Assembly (NCBI GenBank): GCA_038530285.1
Contig: JBCBCY010000017.1
Span: 14,987-78,986 of the forward strand
Origin: JASJAR01 sp038530285
Lineage (GTDB): Bacteria > Pseudomonadota > Alphaproteobacteria > Rhodobacterales > Rhodobacteraceae
Reading direction: 5' to 3'
DNA length: 64,000 nucleotides
A program made the position numbers and the translations under genes. A model generated the notes under the pieces. That model searched no databases. It worked only from the letters and a program-made list of their open reading frames with translations, and was not told where the DNA came from. Below are positions 16,093-25,370 of this stretch, piece by piece (the stretch's first letter is position 1; each line of letters begins with the position of its first letter).

Positions 16093-18033
16093 ATGGGGTT
16101 GGACATGGGAATCGACATGAGGGTTGGCGCGGCGTTGCTGAGTGTTTTTCGCAGGTTGAACGTCCACATCGTGGCCGTGACGCTGCTGATCGCGGTGGTT
16201 GCGGTTCAATGGTCGGTGATCCCGGCGGAAGGGCGCGGCGTTCGACCCACAGTCTGCAACGACACGCCGAATGTCGTCATGGTGGCGATGGTGGATTCCG
16301 ACCTGCGTTCGGACCGGGCGCTGACAACGAATGTCTATTCAGAAGACGGCTGGTGGCACGTCGATGTGGGCGATTGCCGACGCTTGCCGGAACTTGCCGC
16401 AGGCTGGCGCGCCTTTGCCTTCGCGGGTTTGGAAAACGGGCTGATCCGGCCGTTCATCTACACCCCGTCGCGTCAACGCGCAGGCTCCACGCCGCCCGGC
16501 TTCGACAGTGTCTGCGCAAATTCCATCGGCCGCAGCTTCAGCCGGCGCGATGTCCTCGAACGCGATGTGGGCAAAACCTGTGCCGATGGCGCTGACGTTG
16601 TCGTGCCGGTGTCGTTCAAGATTGAAGTGGGTGTGTTCACGGATGTCGCACTCACCATAAACATCGATGGCACGCCCGACTTCATCGACATTGCCATGTC
16701 CCCGGCCGCGCAAGCCGCATTGGACACCGCGCAATCCTTGCTGGTCTTTGAAGACATCCACGGTTGCACGATTGCAGCGGCGCCGAGTGTTTTTGATGCA
16801 AACCTGACATCCGATCAGGTCACCTTCGATGCCGGGCGGCTTTATGTGCTTTTTAAAACGGCGGTGACCGCCAGGTTGTCGTCGGGTGAACGCGAATACC
16901 AACGCGAATACCGCTGCCGTACGTTTTGGGATGCCAAGGTCCGCAATTTGGAGATGGCGGTTCTGTTTGATGACGGCCGGTATTATACGGTGTTCCCCTA
17001 CAGCAGCCGAAATGGCGCACAGGCCGTTGACGATCTTGGCAGGTTCACCATTCCTGAATCCGACGCGATCCATAATTCGGGGACGGTCCTTCTGGGGCTG
17101 GCCGAAACAAGGACCCCTGTGCCGATCACGACGGCCGTTCAAAGCCTCGATCTGCTGACATCCCATGACCCCGCGCATGTGACCCCGATTGTGAAGGTCG
17201 GCTTGCCCGCTTGGGCGCTGCTGTCATACGCCGATGCGGTCAATGCCCGCGAACCCGGCCTACAGACCTGTATCGACGACATTTATCTGGCCAACAGGGG
17301 GGTGAAGCGGGTCAATTATACCGGCTGTCTGAACGAGACCACCGGTGCCAGGCTACTGGATATCCTGGCCCAGGCCGATGCCACCTTCGGCTTTGATCGC
17401 GTGGAAGTCGAAGAATACGTAGAAACCCCGATTGCGGCGGAAAACGTCGATATCGCCGCATGGGATGGCTATATCGACGCCTGCGTTCCCGTTTTGGTCA
17501 ATCAATACGCCCATTCGACCGAGGCTGCGATGTTCGAATGCACCTGCTATGCGGCCGCCGCCGATCTCTCAATGGCTGACGAGCACCTGAATTATAAATA
17601 CCGCGCGTCCTTCAAAGGCGAATACGACGATATCCCGCAAGAGCAGCGCGACAGGTATTCAGGTCTGCGGATCACCTGGCGGGATCGCTGGATGCGGACC
17701 AATCTCGAATTTGACCGCGTTGTATCGCAATTGGCCGCGCCGAGGGTTGCCGCCTATCTGGAACCCACCGAAGATATCGTGATTGCCGAATATATGGGGA
17801 TGACAGGCAACCTGAATGGAAATGGGCCCCTGCGAATTCTGTCTGTGACGCCGGGCGCGCCGCTGACCTCTATCAAGGTGGGTGATGTTATTTTGAGTGT
17901 GCAAGGAAAGCAGGTTCGCAACCTGACCCAACTTCATACTGAACTGGAAGCCGTCCGCGCGACGGGTCGGTCATCGGTCAGCCTGTCTGTGCGACGCGGC
18001 GGCGGCTACTATTTGCACGACCTCAGGCTTTAG
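16093..18033 (+). CDS. envelope protein with DUF1036-like and C-terminal PDZ-like domains
   Basis: A 646-residue protein with an N-terminal membrane anchor (residues about 20-42). The next segment (VCNDTPNVVMVAMV to GWWHVDVGDCRRL) follows the DUF1036 pattern of paired cysteines and a Trp-rich turn. The middle has several further cysteines consistent with a periplasmic location. Residues about 575-646 look like a PDZ domain (ILSVTPGAPLTSIKVGDVIL then VQGKQVRNLTQLHTEL). I see no protease Ser-His-Asp triad, so it may be a scaffold or adaptor. ATGs at 16093, 16105 and 16117 are all possible. It sits between metK and trmB. Confidence 0.7.
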   Translation: MGLDMGIDMRVGAALLSVFRRLNVHIVAVTLLIAVVAVQWSVIPAEGRGVRPTVCNDTPNVVMVAMVDSDLRSDRALTTNVYSEDGWWHVDVGDCRRLPELAAGWRAFAFAGLENGLIRPFIYTPSRQRAGSTPPGFDSVCANSIGRSFSRRDVLERDVGKTCADGADVVVPVSFKIEVGVFTDVALTINIDGTPDFIDIAMSPAAQAALDTAQSLLVFEDIHGCTIAAAPSVFDANLTSDQVTFDAGRLYVLFKTAVTARLSSGEREYQREYRCRTFWDAKVRNLEMAVLFDDGRYYTVFPYSSRNGAQAVDDLGRFTIPESDAIHNSGTVLLGLAETRTPVPITTAVQSLDLLTSHDPAHVTPIVKVGLPAWALLSYADAVNAREPGLQTCIDDIYLANRGVKRVNYTGCLNETTGARLLDILAQADATFGFDRVEVEEYVETPIAAENVDIAAWDGYIDACVPVLVNQYAHSTEAAMFECTCYAAAADLSMADEHLNYKYRASFKGEYDDIPQEQRDRYSGLRITWRDRWMRTNLEFDRVVSQLAAPRVAAYLEPTEDIVIAEYMGMTGNLNGNGPLRILSVTPGAPLTSIKVGDVILSVQGKQVRNLTQLHTELEAVRATGRSSVSLSVRRGGGYYLHDLRL

Positions 18034-18120
18034 GGGCCGCGCCGGGCCAGCGTTCGGCGCCCAAAATTTGCCGATGTTCTGGCTTACGCCCTCATCCAGC
18101 ATGACAGAGAGGATCAGAGC

Positions 18121-18846
18121 ATGGCCAACACCATCTACATCGCGGTGCGTGAAGACGCGCCATTTGACCCCGCGCGCACCGCCCCGACCAAGGCCGAGAC
18201 CCGGCGCGATCTGATCGCAGCGGCCGTCGCACCATTGCTTCAATCGGGCGCGGGAGGACGGCAGGTGGGGCATGCGAAAGTCACCGCACTTTTCGGCACC
18301 GAAGACGGCCGCGCGGGGAACTTCACCCGTGTCGGCGATGACCCTATGGCCGAGCAGGTTGTGCGGGCGATGCTTGATGCGGCCGATGGTGCGCTTGGCG
18401 CCTACGGTGTTGCGGCCGTGTTTGAATGCGACGATCTGATGGTCGCCGAATACATCGTTCATGATGCCGCTATCAAAGCCGGGCACGCGGACGCCTACGT
18501 GGTCCATTGCGCGCCGGACACGGCACGTGACGCGCCCATGTCCAGTGGCGCGCCTTACAAATCCATCGAAGTCTATTACGACGTTGACGATATTCCCGGC
18601 GATCAAGACCCGATCGAGTTTCGCGAAGCCGCCTGCGCGGTGATCGAAGGCGCCTTGATGGACGCAGATGCCGGCGAATGGGCGGGGTCAGAAAGCGGCG
18701 CGGGCGAAGTCAATTTCGGGTTCGAAGTGACCGATTTCGAACGCGCCGAAAAGATCGTCCGCGCGGCCGTCGAGGGCACGCCATATGCCGCAATCCGCGA
18801 GATCACGCGGTACCGCGATCCCGAAGACACCATCGCCGCTGAATAG
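18121..18846 (+). CDS. conserved-looking protein of unknown function
   Basis: A 241-residue soluble, acidic protein without signal peptide or membrane segment. It contains VAEYIVHDAAIKAGHADAY and VYYDVDDIPGDQDPIEF but I recognise no fold or catalytic motif. It lies 87 bases after the DUF1036/PDZ gene in the same direction and may be co-transcribed. AGAGAGGA upstream is a plausible ribosome binding site. Confidence 0.55.
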   Translation: MANTIYIAVREDAPFDPARTAPTKAETRRDLIAAAVAPLLQSGAGGRQVGHAKVTALFGTEDGRAGNFTRVGDDPMAEQVVRAMLDAADGALGAYGVAAVFECDDLMVAEYIVHDAAIKAGHADAYVVHCAPDTARDAPMSSGAPYKSIEVYYDVDDIPGDQDPIEFREAACAVIEGALMDADAGEWAGSESGAGEVNFGFEVTDFERAEKIVRAAVEGTPYAAIREITRYRDPEDTIAAE

Positions 18847-18927
18847 GCAAAAGGGGCGGCGGGCGCGCGCCACGACAGGGCGCTGCGGGCTTGACGACGC
18901 GGGGTGGTTTGGCCGAAGACGCCCGCG

Positions 18928-19626
18928 ATGAATGACGCCCCCGAAGCCGCCCCAGATGCAACGCCTGATGAACGGCGCAATTTTTATGGCCGCCGCATGG
19001 GCAAAGCGCTCAAGCCCGCCCAGCGGCGCTATCTCGAAGAAGACCTGCCGCGGATAAGCCTTGGCGACGTGACCGGCGGGCTCGACCCTTCAGCCCTGTT
19101 TGCCGCCGATCGCGTCTGGCTCGAAGTGGGCTTTGGTGGCGGCGAACACATCGTCCATCAGGCCAAGTCCAATCCCGACGTCGCCCTCATCGGGGCCGAA
19201 CCTTATGTGAACGGGATCGCGATGTGTCTCGGCAAGATCCGCCGGGCCGGGGTCACGAACATCCGCATCCACCCCGGCGATGCGCGCGATCTGATGGATG
19301 CACTGCCCACAGGCGCCATCGCCAAGGCGTTTCTGCTCTATCCCGACCCCTGGCCCAAAGCGCGCCACCACCGGCGCCGCTTTGTCACCCCCGACCACCT
19401 GGGGCCGCTCTACCGGGTGCTGGCCCCGGGGGCGGAATTCCGCATCGCCACCGACATCGAAGATTATGTCCGCCAGGCCCTGGAAGAGGTCCCCCCGGCG
19501 GGCTTTATCCGGGCCGATCACCCCACCGACCAGCCCTGGGATGACTGGCTGTCGACGCGCTATGAACAAAAAGCCCTGCGCGAGGGGCGCGCGCCCAATT
19601 ATCTGACGTTTCACCGCGCGCTGTGA
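18928..19626 (+). CDS. trmB: tRNA (guanine-N7-)-methyltransferase
   Basis: A 232-residue SAM-dependent methyltransferase forming m7G46 in tRNA. Motifs are VWLEVGFGGGEHIVHQA (SAM site), GAEPYVNGIA and LLYPDPWPKARHHRRRF, the last being diagnostic of TrmB. I start at the ATG at 18928; the ATG at 18904 is also in frame. Its product uses SAM made by metK upstream, from which it is separated here by two unrelated genes. Confidence 0.92.
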   Translation: MNDAPEAAPDATPDERRNFYGRRMGKALKPAQRRYLEEDLPRISLGDVTGGLDPSALFAADRVWLEVGFGGGEHIVHQAKSNPDVALIGAEPYVNGIAMCLGKIRRAGVTNIRIHPGDARDLMDALPTGAIAKAFLLYPDPWPKARHHRRRFVTPDHLGPLYRVLAPGAEFRIATDIEDYVRQALEEVPPAGFIRADHPTDQPWDDWLSTRYEQKALREGRAPNYLTFHRAL

Positions 19627-19639
19627 TACACATCGCCCC

Positions 19640-20725
19640 ATGACCGACGCGCCAAATACCGCCCGCATTCGCATCACGAATTGCCATATCCACACGTTTA
19701 CGGCCAAACATACGCCGTTCTTCTTTCCCGCCTGGTATCTGATCCCTTTCAAGCTGATGCCGCTGCTGGTTGAAATCGCCGCCAAGCTTATCCGTGGCTG
19801 GTTTCCCGGCCAGGCCGAATGGCTGCTCAGGCTGATCAAGTTCCGGCGGTTTTCGTCGCTGTCGACCCAGGCCAAGATCTTCGAAGCCGTGCGCATACAG
19901 TATCCGTCAGACACCCGCTTTGTGGTGCTGCCGATGGATATGGAACTGATGCGCCATGGGTGGGTCACCGAAGACCTTGATACCCAGCACAACAAGCTGT
20001 TTGAACTGGCCGACCAGCACCCCGGCCGGATCATCCCGTTCTGCACCGTCCATCCCGACCGTGACGATGCCGCCCAACGGGTCGAACGCTATCTCGATCA
20101 AGGGGCGCGGGGGCTGAAGATCTACCCCCGGCTGGGCTATCCGCCCGACCATCGGGTGCTGATGCAGCGGATCTATCCGATGATCGCGGAACGCGGATTG
20201 CCGGTCATGACCCATTGCTCGCGCGGGGGCGTGGCCCAGCGGGGTCTTGGCCAGCGGCTGGGCGATGAATATAGCGCGCCCCAGGCGGTGATCCCCGTCA
20301 TGCAGGCATTCCCTGACCTGCGCATCTGTCTGGCCCATTTCGGCGGCCAGGACGACTGGCTGGAATTCGTCAAAGGCCGGATCGACCCCTTGGCCGACGA
20401 TGCCGCGCGCCGCAACTGGATGATCGCGATCCGCCAGATGATCGAAAGCGGCGACTGGGAGAACCTGTACACCGACATTTCCTACACCCTGTTTTTCTTC
20501 GATGAACTGGCCCCCTTTTTGAAAGTGTTCCTCACCGGCGAGGGGGACCGCAAGGACCGTCTGCGCAGCCGGGTGCTGTTCGGGTCAGACCATTACATGT
20601 CGCGCAACACGGCTTATGCGGAACGCGAAGTTTCGGTGCGCCTGCGCCTGACCCTGGGCGAGGATCTGTTCCGCCAAATTGCTGAAACGAACCCGGCCCG
20701 CTGGCTGGGGTCGCCCGGCGCATAA
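19640..20725 (+). CDS. amidohydrolase-2 family metal-dependent hydrolase
   Basis: A 361-residue TIM-barrel hydrolase. NCHIHTFT carries the N-terminal HxH metal motif, GLKIYPRLGY the Lys region, MTHCSRGG and CLAHFGG the strand histidines, and LFGSDHYMS the final Asp. It follows trmB by 13 bases. Members act on carboxylated or lactone substrates (decarboxylation, lactone hydrolysis); the substrate here is unknown. The hydrophobic insert near residues 28-50 is unusual. Confidence 0.8.
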   Translation: MTDAPNTARIRITNCHIHTFTAKHTPFFFPAWYLIPFKLMPLLVEIAAKLIRGWFPGQAEWLLRLIKFRRFSSLSTQAKIFEAVRIQYPSDTRFVVLPMDMELMRHGWVTEDLDTQHNKLFELADQHPGRIIPFCTVHPDRDDAAQRVERYLDQGARGLKIYPRLGYPPDHRVLMQRIYPMIAERGLPVMTHCSRGGVAQRGLGQRLGDEYSAPQAVIPVMQAFPDLRICLAHFGGQDDWLEFVKGRIDPLADDAARRNWMIAIRQMIESGDWENLYTDISYTLFFFDELAPFLKVFLTGEGDRKDRLRSRVLFGSDHYMSRNTAYAEREVSVRLRLTLGEDLFRQIAETNPARWLGSPGA

Positions 20726-20789
20726 CGCGCAGCACTTAGGTCCCCCTCAGGTTTGACGCCGCCCGGGCGCATGTGTTTACACAGGCCCA

Positions 20790-21836
20790 ATGACCCGCCT
20801 CATTCTCGACCCCCATTGGCGCACCATGGACGAATTGTTTTCGCCCAAAGCCCGGGACCACCTCGCCCGGTTTGAGGTCGTTTGGGGTCAGGATGCGCCG
20901 ATCCCTGCCGATGTGCTCAACGACGCCCTGCCGCAGGCGGATGTGCTGGTCGCGGCCAACCCCGTTGTCACGCAAGACACGCTGGCGCGCGCGCCGAACC
21001 TTCGCGCCGTGATCGAAGTCTCCGGCGCCTTTCCCGATACGATTGATTATGCGGCCTGCGCAGCGCGCGGGGTTGAGGTTTTGTCCTGCTCGCCGGGGTT
21101 TCGCTCAGCGGTGGCCGAAATGGGCCTGGCGATGACGCTGGCGGCAAGCCGGGGGCTGGTGCGCGAGCATGAAGCCTTTCGAACCGGCGCCGAACGCTGG
21201 CTCGACGATTGTACCCGGACCGATTTCACCTTGTTTGGCGCCGCCCTAGGCTTTGTGGGCTTCGGCCAGATCGGCCAGGAAATGGCGCGGGTCCTTGCCC
21301 CCTTCAGCCCCCGGATTTCGGTTTTCGATCCCTGGTTGCCCGATGCCGTGGTGCGGGACTTTGCCGTCCGGTCGACCGATCTGATGGCGCTCGCGGCCAC
21401 ATCGCAGGTGCTCTATGTCACCGCCGTGCCCACAGCAGACAACGCCGGCCTGATCAACGCAGAGGTTCTGGCCGCGATGCCCGACCACGCGGTTCTGGTC
21501 ATTCTCAGCCGGGCCCATCTGGTGGATTTTGACGCGGTGATCGCCGAAGCGGCATCCGGCCGGTTGACGGTCGCGACCGATGTGTTCGCGTCAGAGCCCC
21601 TCGATGCGGCCCATGTCCTGCGCACCCTTCCAGGCGTTGTTCTGTCCCCGCACCGCGCCGCCGCCGTGCGCGGGGGCCGCCACCTGATTGGCGATCTGAT
21701 CCTGCGGGATCTAACGGCGATTGCGCAGCGCGATCCAACCCGCCATCTGGCGGTCGCCTCACCAGACACCATCGCCCGCCTTGCAGGTGTCGGGGATGCC
21801 GCGGCGGTGGCCGACATGGCCGCGACCCGCAGCTAG
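20790..21836 (+). CDS. D-isomer-specific 2-hydroxyacid dehydrogenase
   Basis: A 348-residue NAD(P)-dependent dehydrogenase. ALGFVGFGQIGQEMARVL is the Rossmann dinucleotide motif, TAVPTADNAGLINAEVLAAM and VILSRAHLVDFDAV follow the family pattern, and LSPHRAA supplies the catalytic His. The conserved Arg usually seen in 'NxaRG' reads SRAHL here. The substrate could be glyoxylate, hydroxypyruvate or another 2-oxoacid. It lies between the amidohydrolase and aroA. Confidence 0.85.
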   Translation: MTRLILDPHWRTMDELFSPKARDHLARFEVVWGQDAPIPADVLNDALPQADVLVAANPVVTQDTLARAPNLRAVIEVSGAFPDTIDYAACAARGVEVLSCSPGFRSAVAEMGLAMTLAASRGLVREHEAFRTGAERWLDDCTRTDFTLFGAALGFVGFGQIGQEMARVLAPFSPRISVFDPWLPDAVVRDFAVRSTDLMALAATSQVLYVTAVPTADNAGLINAEVLAAMPDHAVLVILSRAHLVDFDAVIAEAASGRLTVATDVFASEPLDAAHVLRTLPGVVLSPHRAAAVRGGRHLIGDLILRDLTAIAQRDPTRHLAVASPDTIARLAGVGDAAAVADMAATRS

Positions 21837-21927
21837 CCCGCCCGGCCACGGCCAAAGGGGGCAAAACCCCGCTGGACCCGCCGCGCGCTGCGGGCTATCG
21901 GTTACGCCGCTTCAAACGAGGGCCCTG

Positions 21928-23280
21928 ATGAGCGCACATGCCACCCCAGAACCGATGACCGCCCGGGCCGCAGGACCGCTGAAAGGCACCGCGCACGTGC
22001 CCGGCGACAAGTCCATCAGCCACCGCTCGCTGATCTTCGGGGCCATGGCCGTGGGCGAAACCCGGGTCACGGGGCTGTTGGAAGGCGAAGACGTCCTTGA
22101 TACCGCGAAGGCGATGCGCGCCCTGGGCGCTGAGGTCGTGCGCGAAGACGACGGCAAATGGGTCATCCACGGCGTTGGCGTCGGCGGCTTTTCAGAACCC
22201 GACGACGTGATCGATTGCGGCAATTCCGGAACCGGCGTGCGGCTGATCATGGGGGCGGTGGCCACCAGTCCGATTGCCACGACATTTACCGGTGACGCGT
22301 CCTTGCGGTCGCGCCCCATGGGGCGGATCACCGATCCGCTGGCCTTGTTCGGCGCGCTGTCGCATGGCCGCGCGCGCGGTCGTCTGCCGCTGACGCTTGT
22401 GGGGGCCGCCAACCCCGTACCGGTCGACTACACCCTGCCGGTGCCGTCGGCTCAGGTGAAATCCGCCGTCCTTCTGGCGGGCCTGAACGTGCGCGGCCAA
22501 ACCATCGTGCGCGAACCCGAAGCCACCCGCGACCACACCGAACGGATGCTCAAGGGTTTTGGCGCTGATTTGCAGGTGGAAGACACGCCCGAAGGCCGGG
22601 TGATCACGCTTATGGGCCAGCCCGAACTGCGCCCCCAGACCATTGCGGTGCCGCGCGATCCGTCCTCGGCCGCCTTTCCGGCCTGTGCCGCGCTGATCAC
22701 TGAAGGGTCGGACGTGCTGGTGCCGGGCATCGGGCTGAACCCGACCCGGGCGGGGCTCTATACCACTTTGCGCGACATGGGCGCCGATCTAACTTACGAA
22801 AACGAACGCGTCGAAGGCGGCGAGCCGGTGGCCGATCTGCGCGCGCGCTTTTCGCCCGACATGAAGGGCATCGCCGTGCCACCTGAACGGGCCGCCAGCA
22901 TGATAGACGAATTTCCGATCCTGTCGGTGGTCGCATCCTTTGCCGAAGGCCAGACCCTGTGCCAGGGCGTGAAGGAACTGCGCGTCAAGGAAAGCGACCG
23001 GATCGATGCGATGGCGGTGGGCCTGCGCGCCAATGGTGTTACCGTCGATGATACCGAAGACAGCATGACCATCCACGGGCGCGGGCCCGGCGGTGTGCCC
23101 GGCGGCGCGCGCACCCAAGCCCGGCTCGACCACCGGATCGCGATGAGCTTTCTGATCCTCGGGATGGGCGCGCAAAAGGGCGTCAGCGTTGATGATGCCG
23201 CCCCCATTGCCACGTCGTTCCCGATTTTCACCACATTGATGGGTGATCTGGGCGCCAGTTTCACCTGGGACAACCGGTGA
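21928..23280 (+). CDS. aroA: 3-phosphoshikimate 1-carboxyvinyltransferase (EPSP synthase)
   Basis: A 450-residue shikimate-pathway enzyme. GDKSISHRSLIFGAMA and GLLEGEDVLDTAKAM, PSAQVKSAVLLAGL, LRVKESDRIDAMA and LDHRIAMSFLI are all present. The sequence follows the class II-like form found in alphaproteobacteria, with NSGTG at the phosphoenolpyruvate site. The ATG at 21928 starts just before the conserved domain. In many relatives aroA, cmk and rpsA are neighbours; here rpsA lies 16 kb away. Confidence 0.95.
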   Translation: MSAHATPEPMTARAAGPLKGTAHVPGDKSISHRSLIFGAMAVGETRVTGLLEGEDVLDTAKAMRALGAEVVREDDGKWVIHGVGVGGFSEPDDVIDCGNSGTGVRLIMGAVATSPIATTFTGDASLRSRPMGRITDPLALFGALSHGRARGRLPLTLVGAANPVPVDYTLPVPSAQVKSAVLLAGLNVRGQTIVREPEATRDHTERMLKGFGADLQVEDTPEGRVITLMGQPELRPQTIAVPRDPSSAAFPACAALITEGSDVLVPGIGLNPTRAGLYTTLRDMGADLTYENERVEGGEPVADLRARFSPDMKGIAVPPERAASMIDEFPILSVVASFAEGQTLCQGVKELRVKESDRIDAMAVGLRANGVTVDDTEDSMTIHGRGPGGVPGGARTQARLDHRIAMSFLILGMGAQKGVSVDDAAPIATSFPIFTTLMGDLGASFTWDNR

Positions 23281-23295
23281 GGGGGCGCTGCCCCC
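23281..23295 (+). terminator. hairpin directly after aroA
   Basis: GGGGGC-GCT-GCCCCC begins at the base after the aroA stop, followed by GCGC-TTT-GCGC. There is no T tract. This GC hairpin plus the ATATTTTT element beyond it is a recurrent roseobacter intergenic arrangement. Confidence 0.4.
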
Positions 23296-23314
23296 CGCGC
23301 TTTGCGCGTCCCCC

Positions 23315-23338
23315 GGGATATTTTTCGGGAGATGAAGG
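23315..23338. repeat. Rhodobacteraceae intergenic element, variant copy
   Basis: GGGATATTTTTCGGGAGATGAAGG is the variant form of the element found at 13082 and 52334. It lies between aroA and the GFA-family gene. Confidence 0.55.
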
Positions 23339-23368
23339 CGCCAGCTGGGCTGCACATGGGAGCGTCAG

Positions 23369-23767
23369 ATGAAGGGAAGCTGTCTGTGTGGGTCAGTCAC
23401 CTATGTGGTCACCGGACCACTTCGCCCTGTTGTGGCCTGCCACTGCGACCAATGCCGCAAAACCTCGGGGCATTATGTGGCCGCGACCTCCGCACCGCGA
23501 GAGGCGATTGAAATCACGGGCCAGGTCACCTGGTATGCGTCAAGCCCCGAGGCCCGGCGCGGCTTTTGCGGCACCTGTGGGTCCAGCCTGTTCTGGGACG
23601 GGCCGGGGCAGAATATCTCCATCCATGCCGGTACACTTGATGGGCCAACGGGGCTTGAAGTCGCCGGACATATCTTTTGCGCCCGCAAGGGCGATTATTA
23701 CACGCTTGATCCAGACCTGCCGCAGTTCGACGGGGATGATCCCGTCATGACGACGAAAGCGCCATGA
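23369..23767 (+). CDS. GFA-family zinc protein
   Basis: A 132-residue protein of the glutathione-dependent formaldehyde-activating (GFA/CENP-V) fold. The zinc ligands are visible as GSCLCG, ACHCDQCRK and GFCGTCGS. The family name derives from one member; most have no proven reaction. It overlaps cmk at ATGA, so it is translated as part of the same unit. Confidence 0.88.
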   Translation: MKGSCLCGSVTYVVTGPLRPVVACHCDQCRKTSGHYVAATSAPREAIEITGQVTWYASSPEARRGFCGTCGSSLFWDGPGQNISIHAGTLDGPTGLEVAGHIFCARKGDYYTLDPDLPQFDGDDPVMTTKAP

Positions 23768-24378
23768 GGTTTACGGTCGCCATTGACGGGCCCGCCGCGG
23801 CCGGGAAAGGCACCATTGCGCGCGCGCTTTCCCGTGAGTTTGGGTTCAAATACCTCGACACTGGGCTATTGTACCGGGCCGTGGGTCGCGCGGTGCTGGA
23901 CGGAGCCGATGCGGTGGACGCGGCGCGCGCCTTGACCTCCGACGCCATGGAGGTCGACGGCCTGCGCACCGCCGATGTGGGGCAGGCCGCATCCAAGGCC
24001 GCCGCCATCCCAGAGGTTCGCGATGCCCTGTTCGACTTTCAGCGCGCTTTCGCCCACCGCCTGGGCGGGGCCGTGTTGGACGGGCGCGACATCGGAACGG
24101 TGATCTGCCCTGGCGCCGAGGTGAAGTTGTTCGTCACCGCATCAGATGCCGCCCGGGCGCGCCGGCGCTGGGTGGAATTGACCGGGGCAGGGCAGGACAT
24201 CACCGAAGCTGAGGTGCTGGCCGCCCTGCGCGAACGCGATGCCCGCGATGCCGACCGCGCCACCGCACCGATGCGGGCCGCGCCCGATGCGACCCGGATC
24301 GATACGTCCGATCTGTCGGTCGAAGATGCGGTTGCGACCGCTGCCGCCCTTGTCACCGCCAAGTTGGAGCCTCGCTGA
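23764..24378 (+). CDS. cmk: (d)CMP kinase
   Basis: A 204-residue nucleotide kinase phosphorylating CMP and dCMP. The P-loop IDGPAAAGKGTIA is at the N-terminus, YLDTGLLYRAVGRAV is the CMP-binding turn, and DGRDIGTVICPGA is the diagnostic segment. It starts at an ATGA overlap with the GFA gene and its stop overlaps the start of an aldo/keto reductase (TGATG). Confidence 0.94.
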   Translation: MRFTVAIDGPAAAGKGTIARALSREFGFKYLDTGLLYRAVGRAVLDGADAVDAARALTSDAMEVDGLRTADVGQAASKAAAIPEVRDALFDFQRAFAHRLGGAVLDGRDIGTVICPGAEVKLFVTASDAARARRRWVELTGAGQDITEAEVLAALRERDARDADRATAPMRAAPDATRIDTSDLSVEDAVATAAALVTAKLEPR

Positions 24379-25370
24379 TGGATCACGTGCACATGGGCCC
24401 CGGCGGCCCTTTGGTGTCCCGCTTCGGGATTGGGGCGATGTCCTTTGCCGGCGCTTACGGCGATGCCAGCGTCGAAGACAGCCACGCGGTCCTGGATATG
24501 TGCCGCGACCGGGGTGTCACGCATATCGACACGTCCAACATTTACGGCATGGGCCGGTCGGAAGAGATCATCGGCGCCTGGTTTGCCGCCCATCCCGGCG
24601 CGCGTGACGCGGTGCATCTGGCCACCAAAGGCGGGATCACCGGCGATGAAACCCGCCCGTTCAACAATGACGCCGATTACCTGATGGCCGAGCTTGACGG
24701 GTCCCTCGCGCGGCTGGGGGTCGATCATGTCGATCTGTATTACATCCACCGCTATGACCGGGCCCAAAGCCCCGAAGCCCTTGGCGCGGTGCTCGCTGGC
24801 CTGATCGCGTCGGGCAAGACCCGTGCGGTCGGCCTGTCGGAAATCGCGCCCTCGACCCTGCGGCGGGTGGCCAGCGTCTGCCCCGTCGCGGCGGTGCAGT
24901 CAGAGTATTCGCGGTCGACCCGCGCGCCGGAACTGGGGCTGTTGCAGGCCTGTGCGGACCTGGGCACGACGTTCGTGGCGTTTTCGCCAGTGGGCCGGAC
25001 GCTTCTGACCGACCGGCCCTGGGGCCCAAAGCGGGTGGCTGACATCCCGTTCATCCGGGGCAACCCGCGGTTTATCGAGCCCAACTACAGTGCCAACATC
25101 GCCGCGACCGACCGGTTCCGTGCGCTGGCGGCAGATATGGGAATTTCAGCCGCGGGCCTCGCGATTGCCTGGACGCGCGCGCAGGGGCCCCATGTGCTGC
25201 CCATCCCCGGCACGTCCCGCCCCGCCCATCTGGCAGAACTTCTTCAAGGGGTTGAACGCGACCTGACGGCTGAGGATTTGGCGCGCATCGAAGCGGTGCT
25301 GCCCGTCGGCTGGGCGCACGGGGACCGCTACAACGACGTGCAGTGGCGCGGCCCCGAACGCTACAGCTAG
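24378..25370 (+). CDS. aldo/keto reductase
   Basis: A 330-residue NADP-dependent oxidoreductase with a complete tetrad: HIDTSNIYGMG (Asp and Tyr), ATKGG (Lys) and LYYIHRYD (His). The C-terminal HVLPIPGTSRPAHL binds the cofactor. It resembles the YajO/Tas-type group and is distinct from the two paralogues at 3-6 kb. Its ATG shares a base with the cmk stop, so it is translated with cmk although functionally unrelated. It marks the start of the 15-kb block between cmk and rpsA. Confidence 0.9.
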   Translation: MDHVHMGPGGPLVSRFGIGAMSFAGAYGDASVEDSHAVLDMCRDRGVTHIDTSNIYGMGRSEEIIGAWFAAHPGARDAVHLATKGGITGDETRPFNNDADYLMAELDGSLARLGVDHVDLYYIHRYDRAQSPEALGAVLAGLIASGKTRAVGLSEIAPSTLRRVASVCPVAAVQSEYSRSTRAPELGLLQACADLGTTFVAFSPVGRTLLTDRPWGPKRVADIPFIRGNPRFIEPNYSANIAATDRFRALAADMGISAAGLAIAWTRAQGPHVLPIPGTSRPAHLAELLQGVERDLTAEDLARIEAVLPVGWAHGDRYNDVQWRGPERYS

